A stretch of DNA of 64,000 nucleotides from Zantedeschia hybrid cultivar (lineage: Eukaryota > Streptophyta > Magnoliopsida > Alismatales > Araceae): the NCBI GenBank assembly GCA_030544215.1, contig JARZZO010000016.1, positions 41,190,001 to 41,254,000 on the forward strand, written 5' to 3'. Under the pieces are notes generated by a model, which worked only from the letters and a program-made list of their open reading frames with translations, searched no databases and was not told the origin of the DNA. A program made the position numbers and the translations under genes. Below, in pieces: positions 1 through 11,866 of this stretch. Within the stretch, counting starts at the first letter, position 1, and every line of letters begins with the position of its first letter.

Positions 1-727
1 ACGTTCTCTAGTGTCTTTGATCCTCACCGACCTAGCATGCCTCCACGTCGGAAGCCAGCCGTGCCAAATTCTCCTAGCACGGGTCCAACAACTGAGGGCA
101 CGCTCTCTCATGAGCAGATTAGCACCATGAACAACAATCAGCCCCAGTTCGTGAGGAGCTAGCCACCATCACAGTTCGCAGGCCAAAGACCTTCGAACCA
201 GTAGGGTTACAGACAACAACAACCACAGTATCAACAACCCCAGCAACCAAATCCACAATATCAACAGCCACAGTACCAGCGGCCACAACAGCTGAACCAG
301 CAACCACAACAGCAGCCACAGCAGTAGCCACAACGGCAGTTATAGTACCAGCCCCCACAACAACAACAGTACCAGCCTCGCGCACCGACGACGTACCATA
401 ATGTACCTCCTCCTGCTGATTATAACTAGCAGAGGAAGCCTCCAGGCCCGAAAAGGGCAGAATATCTAGTCCTTCCAGAATCCTTGTCAGATATCTTTAA
501 TGCTTTAATGGCAGCCAATCCCTTGGTTTTGCCAAGAGAAAAAACAGTTTGCCCCCAAAATGTCGACACTTCCAGGTATTATTACTTCCATAGACAACCT
601 GGACACACAATAGATGCCTGCTTCCAATTTTGAGGTTATATCCATGATCTCAACGAGCAGAGAGGCATTGATTGGGAAGAAATGAGGAAGTATATATCCG
701 CCTTGAAGGCGAGAAGGCTCCAGCAAC
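1..727 (+). pseudogene. gag C-terminal half, Gypsy A
   Basis: Frame 1 reads as the end of a Gypsy capsid protein. It starts FSSVFDPHRPS, matching the end of the gag core in element B. A glutamine/proline-rich linker (about positions 200-360) follows, then YYYFHRQPGH...DACFQF around 580-635, the place of the zinc knuckle, where the first Cys is replaced by Tyr. In-frame stops occur in the linker and just after the knuckle. The reading breaks at 728, where a Copia LTR fragment interrupts it. Gag packages the element RNA into virus-like particles in the cytoplasm. The call rests on alignment by eye with the gag of element B at 38413-39677. Confidence 0.8.
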
Positions 728-1292
728 TGTTAGTCTTAGGTGGCGTACAAGCCAATATGACTTTATAATCTCGTTCATATTTATTAATATAATGGCATAA
801 TATTCATTGTGTGTAAATCGTATCAATTATCGTCTCATAATGAAGTCCGTGAATATGTGCTATAGTGATCAGATTATGATGAGGTCATACTAATGAGATT
901 GATCACTTAAACACACATATTCTTAATCATTCCTAGTCGGAGGATATCCGAGAAGGACATCGGATATCTGGTTAGACTAGTACAGATTACTCATGCTCAT
1001 ATGATGAGGGTGACTAATCTCATAAATCACTTGTGTGGAGACACTAAGGCGAATCTGTAGGTGCTCATTGGAGAATGAGTTCACTGAACTGATCCGACTA
1101 AATCGCTGGATGGTATTGTACCTCACTGTCAACCAGCTTGATTCTATTGTCGCAGTTGCGTGGATAGTCCTTGGACCTGAGGCACCAAGGACACTTAAAA
1201 CAATTTACACATAATGAATATTATGCCATTATATTAATAAATGAACGAGATTTACATAGTCAGATTGGCTTGTAGGCCACCTAAAACTAACA
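728..1292. repeat. Copia LTR fragment with inverted tail (foldback)
   Basis: Positions 728 to about 1194 match the first ~470 bp of the Copia LTR found complete at 54931-56483. The last ~90 bp (about 1203-1292) are an inverted copy of the LTR start, so the insert begins TGTTAG and ends CTAACA as a large foldback. The flanking 5-mers (GCAAC left, TTACC right) do not match, so I see no target site duplication. About 150-200 bp of the gag/protease linker present in element B also appears to be missing here. Confidence 0.85.
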
Positions 1293-2770
1293 TTACCCAC
1301 GCCCATTAACCCATCACCACCACCCGCTTTCCTTACACCCATTGCCCCCCACGCCACCACACCTCCATCAAACAACCTACCGCAAGCTAATTACGCACCC
1401 TTTATGCCATCCAAACCATTTCTCCGCATACCATTCCCCACATCGTCTACCACCACCAACGCCTGCCCAAATACCATACAACCATCCAAACCATTACTCC
1501 GCGTACCATTCCCCACTTCAACTGCGCCAACCACTTACCACACCACTATCCAACCTTCTAAACCCCTCATTCGCACCATGCCATTATCAACTAACCCCAC
1601 GCCATCACCCGTATACCAACTATCTACACCATCTACCAACCCTGCGGTGCTCAAGTTATCACCTGGCCCTTCCACTAGTGAAGAACATATACTCCAGAGT
1701 GGGAGGATCTTCAACAAGGTCTTTCCTCAATCTACAGTCAGAGACGGCCCATCACAACTGCCAGAGGAAGCGCATAACGATAAGAGTGCATCAGGCACTC
1801 AATATGACCTGCTGAAGCAACTGGGTAGAACACTTGCACGAATCTCTGTGCTTGAGTTGATCAAGAGATCGAAGACCCATCAAGAAGTTCTGATGGAATA
1901 CCTACAAAAAGTGATGGTCAACGAAGACGTGCCAGTGGAGAAGATCACTGCACTACTAGTTCCACAGGGGGATCAACCCTCTATCCTATTTTATGCTTCG
2001 GAACTAGCACCACTAGCAGCCTGGAGCATGGCTCTGAGTATTACAGTCAATATCTGCAAAAAGGCCGTAGACACATGCCTAGTTAATACAGAGGCTTCAA
2101 TTAATGTCTTGCCTCCAAAGACCCTTGAACTATGTAGTGTACCCAAGGAAAAATGGCTATCTAACCCCATTTCTGTTACAGCATATGATTAACTCCACCT
2201 GTTCCCCTCTGGGAATGGTCTATTGAAAAGTAGAGTTAGGTCCTGTATGTCATGCTGAGATCAAATTTCACATCTTGGAAATCGATCCTTCCTTGAAGGC
2301 TATTTTGGGCCGTCCTTACATTAAAACCTTTGAGGCGATTCCCTCTACGAATCATCAGTGCCTCAAATTTCCCTACACAGGACGAATCATTAAAGTTACG
2401 AGCATGTCAATCCTTGCTGCTGCTCATTCCTTGAATATCAAGCCAACTCCTCCACCTGGCCGACAACCTTTTCTGTCGGTATTACATGTCTACCATCCTG
2501 TGGCTGATCCTTTAAAGGCCGCCACTCTTACTCCTTACCCACTGGATGCCATAAAGCAGGGGAAGTGCATGAGTACCCCTGGTTGAAAAATAATGATGAA
2601 GGGTGGTTATCGGCCTGGAAAGGGCCTGGGCACGCAATTACAAGGCAGAACCATGCCCCTCAAGGACAACCGAAGGACACCTGGAAATGGCCTGGGCTAT
2701 AGGCCAAGAAAAGTGAGGCACGACATTATTTAGCAAGAAGAAAATGAAGACGGCCAGAAGGTCTGGGAAA
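1293..2770 (+). pseudogene. Protease and G-patch region, Gypsy A
   Basis: A Pro/Ser/Thr-rich linker (to about 1620) leads into an aspartic protease domain open from 1404 to 2192. The active-site stretch reads LVNTEASINVLP where retroelement proteases normally have an Asp-Thr/Ser-Gly triad, so the catalytic Asp is Asn and the Gly is Glu. A one-base insertion near 2190 shifts the frame. After 2275 the frame continues with LGRPYIKTFEAIPS and, near 2590-2700, a glycine-rich GYRPGKGLGTQLQG followed by GLGYRP, which resembles a G-patch. Protease would cut the polyprotein during particle maturation. Element B has the same order in one open frame, with the same Asn. Confidence 0.8.
1407..1578 (+). 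repeat. Proline-rich tandem repeat in the gag-protease linker
   Basis: Two and a bit units starting at 1407, 1482 and 1554 (periods 75 and 72 bp) encode PSKPFLRIPFPTS, PSKPLLRVPFPTS and PSKPLIRT, each followed by a Thr-rich spacer ending NTIQ or TTIQ. Element B has two units at the matching place. The period is a multiple of three, so copy number can change without a frameshift. Confidence 0.8.
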
Positions 2771-4206
2771 CAATGTCTACACCATGCAAAGAAGGACGGG
2801 ACCCCTTAATATGGACCCTATACACACATTTTGTCAAGGGGCTCGTGATCAGTCATGATAACACAGTGGTCATCACTTCCTATTTTGATCTCCATGACAT
2901 ACATGGAAGAGACCTGACCAGACATTGTTCAAAATTGTTGACGTACCCATCCTTGGAGACTCTGCGACCAATGAAAAGGAGGAAGTTCCAAGATCCTAAG
3001 TGTGAATGGTACCGATGGTTTGACTTAAGGGATCTGTACATTGCACTAAACAGACTATTTCTTGATCCTTCAGAACCAAAGTGGCCGCCACAAATAGATG
3101 AGCTGAGTGAAGGGCCTGGTGCCATTTGTGACAAAAGAATTCTGTTGTCTGAGGAAACAGATGAAGGGGAGCCAGATGATCCCTATGAAGCTGGTTATAC
3201 CACGGATCTTCTTTGGAAGGGGACTTATCCCTCTTACATTTTCACACTTCATACCGTATTCCGCACTCTGCTTCTGACCCCGACTTGGTTGCGGGTCATC
3301 ACTAAAGATACTCTACGGGCTCCGCCCATCATTATCACCCTGTCCGCACATGACTTTATCCCTCAACCTCCTCTCAATCTAAAGAGGATTTATGTTTTAA
3401 TCTTGGACATGCTACTGTATGATCCCCCCAATCCTTTGGCCATGGTGCCGCTCCCTCCATCCCATTCTCCTCATATTCATCCACATTCTTGTTTTATGAT
3501 TAATTCATCTTTTCTCCAAAAAAAAAATGCCAATTTGACAACTTCCTTCTCCCAGATCCTCATTGACGAAACTTCCTACTTGTCCGATTGTACCCCATCA
3601 CATGGGTCATTCGGTCAAGATTCTCTTCTAGATCTACTATGCCCCTCCCCTCGAGAGGATTCTCTTGTATTTCCACATGTATCCTATAATTTTTATCCTT
3701 CTTCATCCTCATTAGGTTAGGATAGGGAGTCCAGTAAAGTTAGGGAGTCTAGCGAAGTTAGGGAGTCTAGTCCTAGGCAAGTTAGTTAGGTTAGGAGGTC
3801 TAAAAAATCTAAGGGTAAACAAATTCCAGATAGATACCTCCAGGACTTAGCGTTTAAATGCCTTTCTTGCTCTATGATCCCTCAGCTGTTAGAGAATCCT
3901 ATTTAGATGCCAGAAGATTGTATAGATGATGAGTCAGTTAATGATGGATATGGGGTGTATGAATTGATACACGAAAAGGACCCCATTGTTGAAGATGAGG
4001 AAGATGACGAGGACGCGACTGAGGCATATGCCAGTAGAGTAAAAAGATTTGATGAACCCTCAGCTGCCGTAGAAGAGCCCACCAAAGAGATCAATCTAGG
4101 GACTGAAGACGAACCTAAGGTTTTCCTCATTAGCAAAAATCTTTCTGAAATGGATGAGAAGGCAATGGTACAAGTTCTTAAGAATTATAAAGACACTTTC
4201 GCCTAG
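2771..4206 (+). pseudogene. Pol spacer between G-patch and RT, Gypsy A
   Basis: An open stretch at 2773-3720 encodes 315 residues with no catalytic motif I recognise. It is conserved in element B (same frame and order, for example FDLHDI.GRDL and LNRLFLDPS.PKWP). A tandem run of GGGAGTCTAG-like units at about 3725-3790 follows the stop. A second open piece (3907-4206) is very acidic (EDEEDDEDATEAY) and ends KNYKDTFA then TAG, where element B has a Trp codon and continues straight into the reverse transcriptase. It is part of the Gypsy polyprotein by position; its role is unknown to me. Confidence 0.7.
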
Positions 4207-5589
4207 AGTTATGAGGATATGCTGGGGTTAGACTCATCACTAATGGAACACAGGTTGACATTAAAGGATGGAGCTATCCCAGTTAAACAGAAGTTAAGGC
4301 GATTCCACCCACAAATGTCTTTGAAGATGAAAGAAGAGGTCGATAAGTTACATAAAGCCAAATTCATTAGAGTTGTCCTCTATCCACAATGGGTGGCCAA
4401 TATAGTCTCGGTTATGAAGAAAGATGGAAAGGTCAGAATCTATATTGACTTTCGAGATTTGAACCAGGCGTGTCCTAATGATGATTTTCCACTGCCTCAC
4501 ATTGATATACTCATCGATAACACAACTGGCTATGAAACCCTATCATTTATGGATGAATTTTCAGGATATAAACAGATCAAATTGGCAGAAGAAGATCAAG
4601 AAAAGACATCATTCACTACACATTGGGGGACATATTGTTATGTCGTCATGCCTTTTGGACTGAAGAACACTGGAGCCACTTATCAGAGGGCGATGATGGC
4701 AATATTTCATGACATGATGCATATCGATCTAGAAGGGTATTTGGATGACTTGTTAGTGAAATCTAAGACTAAGGCTGAGCATACCAAAGTTTTGGCAAGA
4801 GTGTTAGAAAGATCAAGAGAATATCAGTTGAAGATGAACCCTAAGAAATGTATATTCGAGGTATCCTCAGGAAAATTACTTGGATTTATTGTCAGTAAAC
4901 GGGGAATTGAGATCGATCCCAAGAAGGCAAAGGCTATTAGTGAAATGCCACCTCCCAAGTACTTGAAAGAGTTGAGAGGATTAATCGGGAAGATGCAGTT
5001 TATTCGCCAATTTGTCTCCCAGCACTCACAAAGGTGTAAGCCGTTCTACAAGCTTACCAAGTCGGAAGTCAAATTCAATTGGGACGAAGTGTCAGCAGGC
5101 ATTTGATGGATTGAAGAATTATTTGGCAAGTCCTCCTATTTTGAGACAGGCATCTCCGGGTAAACCGTTGATACTATACATTTATGTCCTGGATGATGTG
5201 GTGGGGGCTATCTTGGCACAAGGGGATGAAGAAGGAAAGGAGAGGGCAGCCTACTATCTCTCTAAACTTCTCAACCCCGCTGAACAGAGATACACAGTGA
5301 TGGAGAAAATATGTGCAGCACTTGTATGGGTGGTTCAGAAATTGAAGCATTATTTTCTAGCCTATGAAGTTCATCTCATCGCTAGGATGAATCCGATTAA
5401 GTTTCTTCTCGAGAAATCTGTTCTCACTGATAGGTTAGCACGATGGCAGAGCTTCTATCTCAATTTGATATCACTTACATTCAACAGAAAGCGATCAAAG
5501 GCTATGCCATCGCAGAACATCTCGCTCATCATCCCCTTCCTCATTTTGATCCAATCCGATCGGAGTTTCTGGATGAGGAACTGATGTCC
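4207..5589 (+). pseudogene. Reverse transcriptase and Gypsy RNase H, Gypsy A
   Basis: Reverse transcriptase copies the element RNA into DNA in the cytoplasmic particle. Visible landmarks: KDGKVRIYIDFRDLNQACPNDDFPLP, split here as VRIYIDFRDLN then DDFPLPHID; VVMPFGLKNTGATYQRAM; and the active site GYLDDLLVKS, with YLDD in place of the usual YVDD (B has YVDD). KLLGFIVSKRGIEIDP and the RNase H connection follow. A one-base deletion near 5090 moves the frame. The RNase H then reads ILYIYVLDDVVGAILAQ...YYLSKLLNPAEQRYTVMEK to about 5440. The start is taken after the TAG that replaces a Trp codon at 4204. Confidence 0.9.
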
Positions 5590-6060
5590 GTAGACAGAAT
5601 CAAAGATGATATGTGGACTCTGCATTTTGACGGAGCTCTGAATTCCCATGGAAAGGGTATCGGCATTGTTCTGTTATCACCTGAAGGTGTCACCATTCCA
5701 CAAGCCTTTCAGCTCGACTTTCCAATCACTAACAATATAGCTGAATACGAGGCACTCCTTGCTGGCCTCGAGGCTGCTCATCTCCATGGTGCCACCAAAC
5801 TCAGAATTGTGGGTGATAGCCAATTGATTCTTCGCCAAGTGCTAACCAAATATCAAACTCTTGATCCCAAGCTCAAGCCTTATCGAAAACTCACTTCTGC
5901 TTATGCTAAGATTTTCACAAAATTGATCTTCATCCATGTTCCTCGGAATTAGAACATCTTAGCTAATGCTCTAGCTTCACTTGCATCATCCCTCAATTTT
6001 CCAATCAGCAGACAATCCGAGTCGATCATTGTTCATAGGCGTCTTTCACCCGCCGTGAAA
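5590..6060 (+). pseudogene. Second (archaeal-type) RNase H, Gypsy A
   Basis: WTLHFDGALNSHGKGIGIVL, then NNIAEYEALLAGLEAA and IVGDSQLILRQV, is a second RNase H fold located after the normal Gypsy RNase H. This duplication is a published hallmark of the Tat lineage. The first three acidic residues (D in HFDGA, E in AEYEA, D in VGDSQ) are present. The fourth reads ILANALASL where element B has VDALAS, so the last catalytic Asp is Asn here. A TAG follows VPRN at about 5950. The domain would remove RNA from the RNA-DNA hybrid. Confidence 0.85.
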
Positions 6061-7442
6061 GACTCTTCATTCTTAGAACTAAGGAGAAGTTGCTGAAGAA
6101 GGTCAGAGATGGAAATATTGTGGAAAAGATAGAGATTATGTTAACGGAGCTGTTAGAAGAGATGGATGATGAACATAAACCATGTTACTATGAAATTGCT
6201 TAATATTGTGAAGATCAATCATATCCTGAAAAAGCCACAGCTGAGGAGAAAAGGGCTATCAGGATAGTTGCTCAGAGATAGACCCTAGTTGGAGGAGCAC
6301 TATACAAAAAGGGTTTTGATGGAGTTCTTCTGAGATGTTTAGACGAAGATGAGCTTTGGAAGATCATGGAAGGAGCTCATACTGGAGTTTGTAGTGGCAA
6401 TGTTAATGGACAAATGCTAGCAAAGAAAATCTTTAGACAAGGATTCTATTGGCCAACCATGGAAGAAGATTGTGTAGGATATGTCCGTAGGTGTGCCAAG
6501 TGTCAACTTCACGCCGATAAGATCCATTCTCCTGCATCTTCACTCTATCATGTTTCCTCCCCATGGCCTTTCTCCATGTAGACTTTCGATGTCATTGGAC
6601 CCCTTGGCAATCCTGATTCTGGCATTAAGTAGAAATCCTTCATTCTCACGGCAACGGAATACTTCACCAAGTGGGTAGAAGTTGAAGTATATACGGAAGT
6701 CAAAGCATCAACCGTCTGCAAGTTCATCATGAAGAACATCATCACAAGATTTGAAATTCCAAGCACCATCGTCACCGACAATGGACTGCAGTTTGTGTCA
6801 CAAGAAGTGAAAGACCTCTACAACAGGTACAAAATTGCATTGCATCATTCATCCCCTTATTATCCGCAAGGCAATGGCCAAGCAGAGGCAACTAACAAGA
6901 CTTTAATAAAAATCATCAAAAAGACGTGCAAGTCTAATAAATTCACAGACTGGCTAGAAAAATTGATTGAGGCTCTATGGGCCTACCGAACTTCAATCCG
7001 CACGCCCACCGGGCAGACTCCTTATTCCTTAACATTTGGAATGAAGGCGGTAGTTCCATACGAGATCCTTATACCGTCATTAAGAGTACAATTGAATAAG
7101 GAATTCTCCATTGATGAGCATCGCTCAGCACTCCTTGCTCAATTAGAACTCTTAGACGAGAAAAGATGGTCAGCTGCTAATCATGCAAGAGTTTATCATA
7201 ATAGATTAGCATGTTTTTATCAAAAGAAAGTCATCGAATATAAGTTCAAAGTTGGTGAAATGGTCATCAAAAGAATCTTTGTAAAACCTAGTGGTCCGCG
7301 TTCTAAGCTCCAACCAAATTGGGAAGGACCATATGTTGTATCGCATGCTTTTCCTGGTAACGCTTACCGTCTAGCTAATGCAAAAGGGCAAGAGTTAACT
7401 CACCCCTGGAATGGATTGTATCTTAAGAAATACTATCCTTAG
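6061..7442 (+). pseudogene. Integrase, Gypsy A
   Basis: Integrase inserts the cDNA into nuclear DNA. The zinc-binding part reads MEGAHTGVCSGNVNGQ...CAKCQLHADK; the second His of the HHCC set is Asn (B has His there but has lost the first). Core residues are all visible: Asp in FDVIGP, Asp in VTDNGLQF, Glu in NGQAEATNK. The C-terminus has NWEGPYVVSHAFPGNAYRL, the GPF/Y module, and ends NGLYLKKYYP at the stop 7440-7442. Stops after WPFSM and at GIK interrupt the core; 6729-7442 is open. Several stops fill 6061-6365, a conserved stretch between RNase H and integrase. Confidence 0.9.
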
Positions 7443-8254
7443 GTTAAAAAGTCAATCAGCATGGTGCAAAGACCAGTGGAATCAGAAAATTTTGAAACTT
7501 AAATTCTCTTATCAGTCTGGATAATTTAATTCAAACACATTACTACACATACTGACACGTTTGCTTCGTGAGTAACAAAAGATGTGAAGTTCGAAGGAAT
7601 ACCGAAAGCTTAACTAAGGGTGTAAAGTGCAAATCATTCGTTTTAAGCAAAATTCTATTTTTACTCTCGGCCCACGATGTCGGAACGAGGCTTAGAATAG
7701 ACTACTAAGAATACCTACCATCTTAGTAGTAGGCCATCATAAAAAGGGCGAGATCCGTCCCATGAAAAGGAAAAGAAAAAGCAAAAGGCAAAAGCCAAAT
7801 GTCAAATCAAAAGGCCATTACACTACAAACGTTACATCAAGGCTATGAAGTGAAATAAAAGGGAACGCAAGGTCGATCGGATCAAGTAGCCGGTTACTAA
7901 ACTGGGCAAGGGGCTAAGCCTAAATAGATACTTAACCTATTTGCTAAGTCATGTACAGGGCACAGGGTTAAAAGCACAAGGCACAAAGTTGAAGACAAAA
8001 AGTTTCATGTATATCATCAGAGTGTGTTTTACATATATATGAAGAGTCCATCATCATCAGGGCTCACAAAAAGAAAAAGAAAGTACATGATGAAGCCTTC
8101 ACGGCTGACTCTCCCCTACCCCCTCGTCAAATTGACTCTAGGCTTCATCCTGGGCATCTAGCGCTGGAGCTCTAGACGGCGGCGGCGGTGGGCCCATGGC
8201 ACTCGGTCCTGCCTGGCCAGACGATATGGCAATGCTAGCCGTAAAAGCACTCGC
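7443..8254 (+). other. Post-pol noncoding region, Gypsy A
   Basis: No gene is seen. The sequence is conserved with the matching region of element B (20537-21955 on the opposite strand), for example CTCGGCCCACGATGTCGGAA and the following GCTTAGAATAGACTACT. It forms the 3' untranslated gap between integrase and the end of the antisense PMD gene, and probably holds the terminator of that gene, but I see no specific signal. Confidence 0.7.
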
Positions 8255-10936
8255 CTAACTACGATCGATAGCCCACTGGCGGGCTCACTGATATCTCTCC
8301 TCCACCACTCGGCGCTCATACTCTGCCACAGAGAGGCAACCCTGAAGACTCTTCAGCCGAAGGCGGTCGCGATCCCTCTCCTCAGTCAAGATCTCCAGGC
8401 GAACCTAGAGTCGTACGAGATCTCCGGTGGAGAGACGGGCCACCTGCTCCTCAAACTCATGGACCCAAGCTGCGTCGATCTTACCCCTCTGAAGGGCCTC
8501 CTAAAGCTCGGCAACCTGTAAAAGAGGACACTGTCAGTTCAAGATAATCAAGCAAGTCAAGTCTAACAATGGAAGAGGAAGGATGGAACTTACTTGAGCA
8601 GCCCGATCCTCCTCCACAAGAGAGGCTCGATGGATGGTAGAGGCGAGCTGACTCTGGAGGTCAGCAAGAGCAGCCTCATAAGTAGCCGTAGAAGATGATG
8701 AAGCCCCAGCTAAGGATAAAAGGGGAGCTGCCTGGGTGTAGACGGCTCGCTGTACCAAAAGACTCACTGTCAGTGGCTAATCGTCAAACGAATTAATTAA
8801 TTAAAATATTCATACATAACATGCATACACACCAAGTCAAAGAGCTCCTTCTAGACCTGTTCCAACTGGGCCTCGGCGTCCTGAAGGAGGGCCCGGAGGT
8901 CGATGATGACCGCGTCTCGCGCATCCTACATATCATACATATACACATTCATTCACAAATATAAACAAGGATAATAATAAAATGAATGAACCACGAATCA
9001 TACTTACATCGAGAGATCGGAGGAGCCGTAGCTGGTCGGCGTAGTAGGTCCGGTATTGCTAGAGGTAGGCGGTGCTATCCTCCACATAAGACTCTACTCG
9101 TACGCCACGGCGGTGCCAATCCTCGTACTGCTCGGGGAACTTGGCTCGCCAGTCTGTGAGGGCCTGCTTGCCCCTCATGCTCCTCCCGACGCCCTCCAAG
9201 ACCTCCTCTTCGATCCATTCCTGATGGAGGCCTAGGGTCCTCATCACTAGGCGGGGGCAGAGCGGCTCGATCTCGTTCAGGCAATGGAGCCACATCTGCC
9301 GACCGAACCGTCTCCGACCTGCCGTCACCCCCGGCTGGCCCTCCTCGCCCATGCCCAGGTACGGGCGCCAGATCACCTGCATACAGGTTAGATGCATTCA
9401 TATAAATAAATTACATTTAATAAATGATAGATTGCATTTAATAAACAAAATTTAACAAATTAAAAGACTCATCAGGAGCTCCGAGTAGTCAAGGAACTGA
9501 CGGCGAAGGGCCATCAGCTAATGGTGCTGTGGGGCCGTATCCACGATTGGCTGCCAGCGGCGAGACAACGGGACAACGTCCGGCCTCACGATCCTTGCTC
9601 GACCGAGCAGAAAGTAATAGTAGCTCCACACCTGCATGCATGAACATGTAAGTTAGAAAAGCATCATATCATTGCATTTCATTGCATAAATAAATAATTA
9701 AAATAACTTATACCTGAAGAAACGGCGAGAAGCCACTGACGGTAGTCTCGCGGTCTGGCGTGACCGCAGAGAGGTCTGCAAAGAGATGGGCCAGGAGGGC
9801 CGCACCCCAGGCATACTCTTGGAGGTGGTCGAGGTTATCTAAAAAATAAAGAAACCTACAGTGGATATGGTCGCCCTTCGTACCGAAGAGCAACCGACCA
9901 AAAAAGAAAACAAGAAAGACTCTCAACTGTCTATCTACCTCATCTACCTAGCTAGGGTCAGTACAGTAGACAGAGGAGGAGGATTTTGCTAACCTATCTC
10001 TGAATGCCTCACGGGTCTCATCTGATCACCGCCTAGGCTCTACCAACCCTAGGGCTGCCTCCACCTTTACCCGAGGGACAGTCCTGGGCTCCCTATCTAG
10101 GCTAGAGACCTCTATCCCTAGTAAGGCCTCAGCTAACCCTCAGTAATCGGGGTAGGTCACCCCGCTCACTGGTCTACCGTCTACCCTGAGGCCAGTGATC
10201 CTGGCCACATCCTCTAGACTTGGGACCATATGGCCCCAGGGCATCAGAAATGCCCGACTCTCTGCATGCCAACGCTCCCTGAGCGCCTGCAACATCACTA
10301 AATCGAACCAAAATGGCTCGATGTCCAAAATCTCTCCAAAGCCCATTCGCCTAAGTCTCTCCCACTGAAAGTCTGGAAGTCCTCTATATGCTCCTACTAC
10401 TAGGTCCCATGAGATGCAGGCCCTCATTGTCCCCTGCAAATAAAACAAGAAATTTTATCAGTTAATGGACATAAAAAAATCAATAATATATTGTAACTAA
10501 AAGGCATCGAGCAAGATAGACGCCCATTGAAAGGTGTCCACCCTCCTTAACGCCATTTAGACCTATTTTCCACTCTATTAAAAAAATTGAATTTCGGATT
10601 AAATAGCGTCGGACCATGGCGACGCCCTTTGAAAGGCGTCACCTGGTCTGGACGCCATTCAAACCCAATTCCGGGCTCTTCCAAAGAACCCCTTTCCTCC
10701 CTCTTTTCCTCATCCCATCCAAACCATAGAGGACTTACCAGGTGGAGGTCGCCCTCTCCTCCTTCTTCTTCGGCTATGGGCGCCGGGGGAGCTTCTTCCT
10801 CCTCCAAAAACGCCGCCACCGCCGCGAGATTGGCTGGCGCCTCTTCATGGATTTCTTCCACCGGCAACACCGAGAGGGAGGCGGTTCGCCCTCATTTCGC
10901 AACCACCTTAGCCTTGCTAGGTCCACCATGCTCCAT
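8255..10936 (-). pseudogene. Antisense PMD-like gene (aORF1), copy A, seven exons
   Basis: A spliced gene on the strand opposite to pol. Exons by GT-AG and comparison with copy B: 10936-10739, 10433-9714, 9631-9475, 9376-9008, 8925-8833, 8749-8594, 8515-8255. Exon 1 starts MEHGGPSKAK and is acidic. Exon 2 carries the plant mobile domain signature MGFGEILDIEPFWFD, LRERWHAESRAFLMPWGHM, PSLEDVARITGLRVDGRPV, then FLVFFFGRLLFGTKGD. Later exons are Ala/Gln/Glu-rich and likely coiled coil. Stops lie in most exons and the exon 3 donor reads GA instead of GT, so this copy is dead. PMD proteins such as MAIN/MAIL of Arabidopsis act in the nucleus in silencing; the role of element-borne ones is not established. 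Confidence 0.8.
10527..10663. repeat. Three GCGTC/GACGC palindromes in intron 1 of PMD gene A
   Basis: Units begin at about 10527, 10598 and 10629 (71 and 31 bp apart). Each has a GCGTC-like half-site, about 10 bp, then a GACGC-like half-site within a longer A-rich/T-rich dyad. The 71 then ~30 bp spacing recurs at 61487-61622 in the GC-rich solo LTR. Confidence 0.8.
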
Positions 10937-11866
10937 GTTGTTCTAAGCAAGGGTTTGAGAGGGAGGTGGAGCTCGGAAGAGAGAAAGAGAGAGAGAGCTC
11001 GGGAGTAGAGAGAAGAAGGGCCGGCAATGAAGAGGAAGGTCGGTAAAGGAGAGGAGGATGGTCGGAGATCGCCGGAGAGGTGAAAGAGAGAGGAGAGAGT
11101 TTGAGTAAATGAGGAAGAAAGGGGGTCCTTCGCGGCTTCTGTTTGGAGAAGTTGAAACGCATCGGAGTACATCGACGCCATTCAGTACACTTAAAATGAG
11201 GCGGTAAGGCGGAGGTTTGAAATTGAGCAAACGGCATCTTCACAGAGCGACGCATTTCAGTTTAAGCCGCCAACTCTGGTCAGAGCTGTACAAGGGATGA
11301 TGATTAAACGCGTCTTAGTCTCACGACGTGTTTCAGTGGATTAATCACAGAATTAATGGCAGAATTATGTGGAAAAGTAAGAGAGAGAGTTTAAACGTGT
11401 CTACTACACTGGACATGTTTTAAGGATAATTCGGGATTTTAAGGATCAAATCTCTAATTCTGGAAAAGGATTTCTGGTTGAAAGGCGTCTAGACATGTGG
11501 ACGCGTTTTAAGGATAATTCGAGATTTTAAGGATTAATCTCTGATTTTTCAAAAATGAATTATGGTTGAAAGACGTCTTTCTGAGTGGACGCGTTTAACA
11601 TTAAGTAAACCCGAATTGTCATGTTTTAAAAAAAAATCAAGTTTTTATTTAGAAGAAAATCGTGGACAAGTCACAGAAGATTAAGGATGAATTTTCAAGG
11701 CATAAAGGAACGATTCTTTATTAGAAATAAACTCTTCTACATCATAGAAGGGAAAAATAAAAGAGAGCTTTCAAGGAAGAATTTTCCGAAGTCCCATTAC
11801 ATATGGATATGATAATCCTCTATTTGTTTGTTGAAAGGATTTTACACGATGATTGAAGCTAATATT
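10937..11866 (-). promoter_or_regulatory. Upstream region of PMD gene A with six-unit palindrome array
   Basis: This gap lies between the end of the DUF7745-like gene and the start of the PMD-like gene, both read on -. Next to the start (10937-11130) the coding strand is pyrimidine-rich (CTCTC runs), as plant 5' leaders often are; copies B and D have the same. At 11152-11599 six palindromic units start at about 11152, 11227, 11303, 11389, 11477 and 11565 (spacing 75, 76, 86, 88, 88). Calling it a promoter is inference from position. No TATA box was assigned. Confidence 0.6.

Noticed and set aside
119..385. Open frame on - rich in Val/Ala/Gly
   Set aside because: It is the complement of the Gln-codon repeat in gag (CAA/CAG read backwards).
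728..1292. A TIR DNA transposon with ends TGTTAG/CTAACA
   Set aside because: Both ends are the same Copia LTR start, there is no transposase and no matching target duplication.
11152..11599. Short palindromic repeats with even spacing, resembling a CRISPR array
   Set aside because: The units are diverged from each other, the spacing varies, the setting is a plant retrotransposon and no cas genes exist.
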